NCBI GenBank assembly: GCA_964441765.1
Contig: CAYTVI010000005.1
Span: forward strand, 1 to 50,222
DNA length: 50,222 nucleotides
Direction: 5' to 3'
Source of the DNA: Sulfurospirillum sp964441765
GTDB taxonomy: Bacteria; Campylobacterota; Campylobacteria; Campylobacterales; Sulfurospirillaceae
Shown: piece after piece, positions 46,986-50,222 of the stretch
Numbering within the stretch: the stretch's first letter is position 1
Layout: the number at the start of each line of letters is the position of its first letter
Notes under the pieces: model-generated
Seen by the model: only the letters and a program-made list of their open reading frames with translations
Database searches by the model: none
What the model was told of the DNA's origin: nothing
Position numbers and translations under genes: made by a program

Positions 46986-47339
46986 TTAGAGGGCAGCTTT
47001 TGCTTGTTTTACAACAATTGCAAATGCTTCAGGGTCATTCATCGCCATATCTGCAAGAATTTTTCTATCTAAATCAATATTGGCTTTATTAAGAGCGTTA
47101 ATAAAACGTGAATAACTGATGTCGTTTAGTCTGCACGCTGCATTGATACGTGTGATCCAGAGTCTTCTAAAATCTCTTTTTTTCTGTCTTCTGTCTCTAA
47201 ATGCATAGACCATACTTCTTTCAAGTTGTTCTTTCGCTTTTCTAAAGTGTTTTCTTCTTCCACTAAAGAAACCTCTTGCCAACTTTAAAATCTTCTTGTG
47301 ACGTCTTCTTCTGACGATACCTGTTTTTACTCTTGCCAT
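46986..47339 (-). CDS. rplT: 50S ribosomal protein L20
   Basis: A 117-residue L20 starting MARVKTGIVRRRRHKKILKLARGF, with RDRRQKKRDFRRLWITRINAACR. The frame opens further upstream (47381), but AAGGAGACACC directly precedes the ATG at 47339. In many bacteria L20 also represses its own operon by binding structured mRNA; the GC-rich hairpins just upstream are a candidate site here. Confidence 0.98.
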   Translation of the reverse strand: MARVKTGIVRRRRHKKILKLARGFFSGRRKHFRKAKEQLERSMVYAFRDRRQKKRDFRRLWITRINAACRLNDISYSRFINALNKANIDLDRKILADMAMNDPEAFAIVVKQAKAAL

Positions 47340-47373
47340 GGTGTCTCCTTGACCAAATAAATCAATGTCGGTG

Positions 47374-47406
47374 TCCCGCACGGGAACTTGCCCTCACTCA
47401 GGAGGG
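47374..47406 (-). promoter_or_regulatory. Structured GC-rich leader before rplT
   Basis: In the 115-base rpmI-rplT gap the mRNA-sense strand holds two tandem hairpins: CCCTC/GAGGG with a six-base loop, and TCCC/GGGA with a GTGC loop. The stretch is clearly richer in G+C than its surroundings. Candidate autoregulatory or processing element. Confidence 0.45.
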
Positions 47407-47454
47407 GAACATTACATGTAGGGTGAATGACTCTTGTCAAAAACTCTTTTTAAA

Positions 47455-47649
47455 TTACGCTTTACAAAGCATTAATTTGACGGACTTCTCATCGCGTGCA
47501 TCAACAGTTTTAGCGACTTTCAAACCACGCATTCTTTTCGTTGGTTTTTTAGTAAGAATATGACTTCTAAAGGCAGCGCCTCTTTTAATCTTATTCTTTG
47601 CGCATCTAAAACGCTTGGCTGCACCGCGTACCGTTTTCATTTTCGGCAT
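47455..47649 (-). CDS. rpmI: 50S ribosomal protein L35
   Basis: A 64-residue L35: MPKMKTVRGAAKRFRCAKNK, HILTKKPTKRMRGLK. An AAGGAG site precedes the start. Member of the thrS-infC-rpmI-rplT operon. Confidence 0.98.
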   Translation of the reverse strand: MPKMKTVRGAAKRFRCAKNKIKRGAAFRSHILTKKPTKRMRGLKVAKTVDARDEKSVKLMLCKA

Positions 47650-47691
47650 GCTTACTCCTTGTGATTATTCCAAAATCCAAATGGGAAAACT

Positions 47692-47742
47692 CCCCTCTAG
47701 CTTTAGAAAACGCTTATAATAGCTTTTTTTTCCTTAGAGGGG
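47692..47742 (-). promoter_or_regulatory. Long-range hairpin between infC and rpmI
   Basis: CCCCTCTA (47692-47699) and TAGAGGGG (47735-47742) form a perfect eight-base stem around a 35-base A/T-rich loop in the infC-rpmI gap. It could be an attenuator, a processing site or part of L20-dependent control. Confidence 0.5.
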
Positions 47743-47765
47743 ATTAAAATGAGTATAAAATGAGG

Positions 47766-48281
47766 TTACTTTTTTGGAGTGACCAGCATATTGATGTATC
47801 GACCTTCAAGCTTAGGTGTTTTTTCTCTCTCTGCAATATCTTCCAACATTGGCCATAGTGTTTCTAATACTTGTTCACCAATCTCAGGGTTTGCCATCTC
47901 TCGCCCTTTGAGAAAAACTCTAAATTTAACATGCTTCCCTTCTTCAAGAAACTCTCTTGCATGTTTTACTTTATAGTTAATATCATTTTGAGCGATTTTG
48001 ACAGAGAGTTTAATCTCTTTAACCTCGATAATTTTCTGATTTTTGCGTGCTTCTTTAAGCTTTTTTTCCTGTTGATATTTGAACTTTCCATAGTTCATAA
48101 TCTTAGCCACAGGAGGGTTTGCATCTGGTGCAATCAGCACAAGATCTAGACCTAGTTCATCAGCTTTGGCTAAAGCCTCTTTTCGGGTGATAATGCCATA
48201 TTGTGTGCCATCATCTCCGATACATCTTACTTCTGCTGCTCTGATTTCATCATTAAGCATGACCTCTTTGTCTTTACTCAA
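47766..48281 (-). CDS. infC: Translation initiation factor IF-3
   Basis: A 171-residue IF-3. The N-domain has VMLNDEIRAAEVRCIGDDGTQYGI and PPVAKIMNYGKFKYQQEKK (the family signature); the C-domain has IKLSVKIAQNDINYKVKHA and RVFLKGREMANPE. The start is a TTG at 48281 overlapping the thrS stop (TTGA). Rare start codons are normal for infC, where IF-3 discriminates against them to limit its own synthesis. An ATG seven codons later is in frame but would remove conserved residues (SKDKEV). Confidence 0.96.
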   Translation of the reverse strand: MSKDKEVMLNDEIRAAEVRCIGDDGTQYGIITRKEALAKADELGLDLVLIAPDANPPVAKIMNYGKFKYQQEKKLKEARKNQKIIEVKEIKLSVKIAQNDINYKVKHAREFLEEGKHVKFRVFLKGREMANPEIGEQVLETLWPMLEDIAEREKTPKLEGRYINMLVTPKK

Positions 48282-50095
48282 AAGTGTACCTCACTCAATT
48301 TCTCCTTTAGATTTTTTAGTAGTTCTACCTTGCTTACATTATACTGTGTTCTTTCGCGTCTGTCACGTACTGCAACACTTTGGTTTTCAACCTCTGCATC
48401 ACCAATCACTAAAATCATAGGAACTCTCATGGTTTCAGCATTGCGAATACGTTTATTAAGGCTCTCATTCTTAGAAGAAACCTCTGCATCAATTCCCTCG
48501 CCCATCAACTCATTTGCCAAGGCTTTAGCATACGCTAAATGAGCATCCGAGATAGGGATAATCACCGTTTGAATCGGTGCAATAAAGAATGGAAACTCAC
48601 CAGATGTGTGTTCAATTAAAATACCAATAAATCGCTCAAATGACCCCAAAATTGCTCTGTGCAACATAACAGGTCGCGCATGTTCATTGTTGGCATCAAC
48701 ATAAGAGATATCAAAACGCTCTGGTAAATTAAAATCGACTTGAATCGTTCCACATTGCCATTTACGTTTTAATGCATCCGTAATTTTGATATCAATTTTT
48801 GGACCATAAAACGCGCCACCACCTTCATCAATGCCATACTTAATGCCATTTTCATCGAGTGCTTTTTTAAGTCCTTCCGTTGCCGCAATCCAGTAGGCTT
48901 CATCACCAATGGACTTCTCAGGACGCGTTGAAATTTCCATTTCATACTTAAATCCAAAAGCATTCATGATAGAATCGACAAAACTTAAAATTTCTATAAC
49001 ATTTTCTTTAATTTGGTCTGGGGTACAGAAAATATGAGCATCATCTTGTGTAAATTCGCGCACACGGAACAAACCATGAAGAACACCACTTTTTTCATGA
49101 CGATGAACAACGCCGTATTCAAAAAATTTAAGTGGTAAATCACGATAGCTTCTGACTTCATTTTGGAACACTTTAATATGCCCTAAACAGTTCATCGGCT
49201 TAATACCATACTCAGCTTCATCAATAACGGTAAAATACATATTTTCACCATAATTTTGGTAATGCCCACTGATTTTCCATGCATCTGATTTTAGAAGTTC
49301 AGGTCCACGTACAGGCTGATAACCACGCTTTCGGTGTGCTTTAAATAAAAGTTGTTCTAACTTTGAACGCAATCTTCCGCCATTTGGCAACCAAATAGGA
49401 AGTCCCGCCCCTACTTCTTCATCAAAAGTAAAAAGTTTAAGTTCATTTCCAATTTTACGGTGGTCTCGCTTTTTAGCCTCTTCAATCATGGTCACATAAT
49501 CTTTAAGACTCTCTTTGTCTGCAAAAGCTATACCATAGATACGTGTCAGCATCTCTCGTTTTTCATCGCCACCAAGATAGGCACCTGCAACTTTAATCAG
49601 CTTGAAAAATCGAAGGTATTTAGTATTCGGTACATGAGGACCTCGACATAAATCTTCAAAGTCACCTTGTTTATAGATAGAGACTTCACCTTCAGGTATT
49701 CGAAGGAGTACTTCTTGTTTTAAGTCATCATTGGCAAAATGCTTAACAACCTCTGTTTTCGTTGTGCAGGTTTTTTCGATGGGGAGTTTAGCGTTCGCAA
49801 GTTCACTCATCTTTTGCTCAATTGCTTTTAAATCAGCATCACCAATTTTTACACCGACACGAAAATCATAGTAAAAGCCATCTTCAATCACAGGACCTAC
49901 GAAAAATTTTGCATCAGGATACAATGCTTTGATTGCCTGAGCCATTAAGTGTGCGCATGAGTGACGAATCACTTCAAGAGACTCTTTGGAATTGTTAAAC
50001 AAAAGTGTTTCGGGATAAGTGGAAGAAGAAGCTGTTGCAGTTTGTGTGTCGATGACTTGCCCGCCTACTTTATAGGCTATCACATCATTCATCAT
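48278..50095 (-). CDS. thrS: Threonyl-tRNA synthetase
   Basis: A class II synthetase of 605 residues. The editing domain has HSCAHLMAQAIKALYPDAKFF written in part and GDFEDLCRGPHVPNTK. The catalytic core has LPIWLPNGGRLRSKLE, MYFTVIDEAEYGIKPMNCLGH, the HEKSGVLHGLFRVREFTQDDAHIFC region, and the anticodon-binding end IPISDAHLAYAKALA. The N-terminal TGS domain is shortened, as in Campylobacter. The open frame runs to 50206, into the tRNA gene; the AAAGGA site indicates the ATG at 50095. First gene of thrS-infC-rpmI-rplT. Confidence 0.97.
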   Translation of the reverse strand: MMNDVIAYKVGGQVIDTQTATASSSTYPETLLFNNSKESLEVIRHSCAHLMAQAIKALYPDAKFFVGPVIEDGFYYDFRVGVKIGDADLKAIEQKMSELANAKLPIEKTCTTKTEVVKHFANDDLKQEVLLRIPEGEVSIYKQGDFEDLCRGPHVPNTKYLRFFKLIKVAGAYLGGDEKREMLTRIYGIAFADKESLKDYVTMIEEAKKRDHRKIGNELKLFTFDEEVGAGLPIWLPNGGRLRSKLEQLLFKAHRKRGYQPVRGPELLKSDAWKISGHYQNYGENMYFTVIDEAEYGIKPMNCLGHIKVFQNEVRSYRDLPLKFFEYGVVHRHEKSGVLHGLFRVREFTQDDAHIFCTPDQIKENVIEILSFVDSIMNAFGFKYEMEISTRPEKSIGDEAYWIAATEGLKKALDENGIKYGIDEGGGAFYGPKIDIKITDALKRKWQCGTIQVDFNLPERFDISYVDANNEHARPVMLHRAILGSFERFIGILIEHTSGEFPFFIAPIQTVIIPISDAHLAYAKALANELMGEGIDAEVSSKNESLNKRIRNAETMRVPMILVIGDAEVENQSVAVRDRRERTQYNVSKVELLKNLKEKLSEVHF

Positions 50096-50145
50096 TATAA
50101 ATCCTTTACTTGTATGAACTCCCAAACCAACGGGAGAACAAAAAA

Positions 50146-50221
50146 TGGTGGCCACGAGAGGATTCGAACCTCCGACCACTACCATGTCAAGGTAGTGCTC
50201 TACCAACTGAGCTACGCGACC
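50146..50221 (-). tRNA. tRNA-Val (anticodon GAC)
   Basis: The minus strand folds as a complete 76-base tRNA with an encoded CCA. The acceptor stem GGTCGCG/CGTGGCC has two G-T pairs. The D arm contains GTAGCTCAGTTGGTAGAGC, the anticodon stem is CTACC/GGTAG around the loop TTGACAT (anticodon GAC, reading GUC/GUU valine codons), and the T arm contains GGTTCGAATCC. It lies 50 bases upstream of the thrS start. Confidence 0.96.
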
Positions 50222-50222
50222 A

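Noticed and set aside
50096..50206. N-terminal extension of the thrS open frame
   Set aside because: It overlaps the tRNA-Val gene, and the ribosome binding site places the start at 50095.
50146..50221. tRNA-Val as an attachment site of an integrated element
   Set aside because: The sequence next to it is the ancestral thrS-infC operon, and no integrase or repeated tRNA 3' end is visible.

Overview
The window looks like a piece of a Campylobacterota (epsilonproteobacterial) chromosome, most likely Sulfurospirillum or a close relative. Reasons: A+T-rich DNA; many two-component systems and chemoreceptors; a CcoG-type ferredoxin; small cytochromes c; a threonyl-tRNA synthetase with a short N-terminus; and the block rpsU / HTH protein / UPF0323 lipoprotein / glutathionylspermidine-synthase-like / 2-hydroxyacid dehydrogenase / YajQ, whose order I recall from Campylobacter jejuni (around Cj0370-Cj0374). 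The genus call is an inference. No phage, insertion sequence or CRISPR array is visible.

Layout. 1-2.0 kb (minus): FadL-type porin (cut by the window edge), endonuclease IV, a lipoprotein and a Fur-family regulator. This unit diverges from a ZnuC/ZnuB-type metal ABC transporter (2.06-3.6 kb) across an operator-like dyad. 3.6-4.5 kb: EamA exporter. 4.8-7.3 kb: polar amino acid ABC transporter (ATPase, binding protein, permease with an unusual lipoyl-like periplasmic insert). 7.4-11.0 kb (minus): pyrC, OmpR-type regulator, histidine kinase, PilZ protein. 11.1-12.1 kb: aldo/keto reductase. 12.2-17.8 kb (minus): periplasmic binding protein, histidine kinase, response regulator and cyclophilin, then PII and an ammonium transporter. 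17.9-22.6 kb: SAM methyltransferase, small His/Tyr/Arg-rich exported protein, MFS transporter, Cache chemoreceptor, MarC. 22.6-23.1 kb: msrA. 23.25-28.8 kb: Mla-like lipid transport genes running directly into a regulator, a kinase and a haem-binding-site protein, followed by a cytochrome c. 29.3-32.5 kb: REC-GGDEF protein and hybrid periplasmic-sensor kinase. 32.5-38.5 kb (minus): malate synthase G, a second chemoreceptor, dgkA and a phosphoethanolamine transferase. 38.6-39.0 kb: periplasmic DsrE-like protein. 39.1-43.7 kb (minus): the rpsU-to-yajQ block. 43.9-46.9 kb: a catalytically dead resolvase-like DNA-binding protein, CcoG and a SLAC1/TehA-type channel. 47.0-50.2 kb (minus): thrS-infC-rpmI-rplT and a tRNA-Val.

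The most striking signal is not a gene. The 10-bp palindrome TTACATGTAA occurs 21 times perfectly, with five further 9/10 matches, where a composition-based expectation is well below one. Copies lie in both coding and intergenic DNA; inside genes they usually read Leu-His-Val. An inverted pair builds one terminator-like hairpin, another copy is part of a second, and single copies sit beside the promoters of rpsU and the phosphoethanolamine transferase gene and against the amt start codon. It behaves like a genome-wide iterated motif of unknown role.

Other points of interest are the dead resolvase coupled to ccoG, a probable leaderless znuC transcript, a dyad over the malate synthase promoter, structured gaps in the infC-rpmI-rplT operon, and a lipid-transport operon joined to its own sensor genes.
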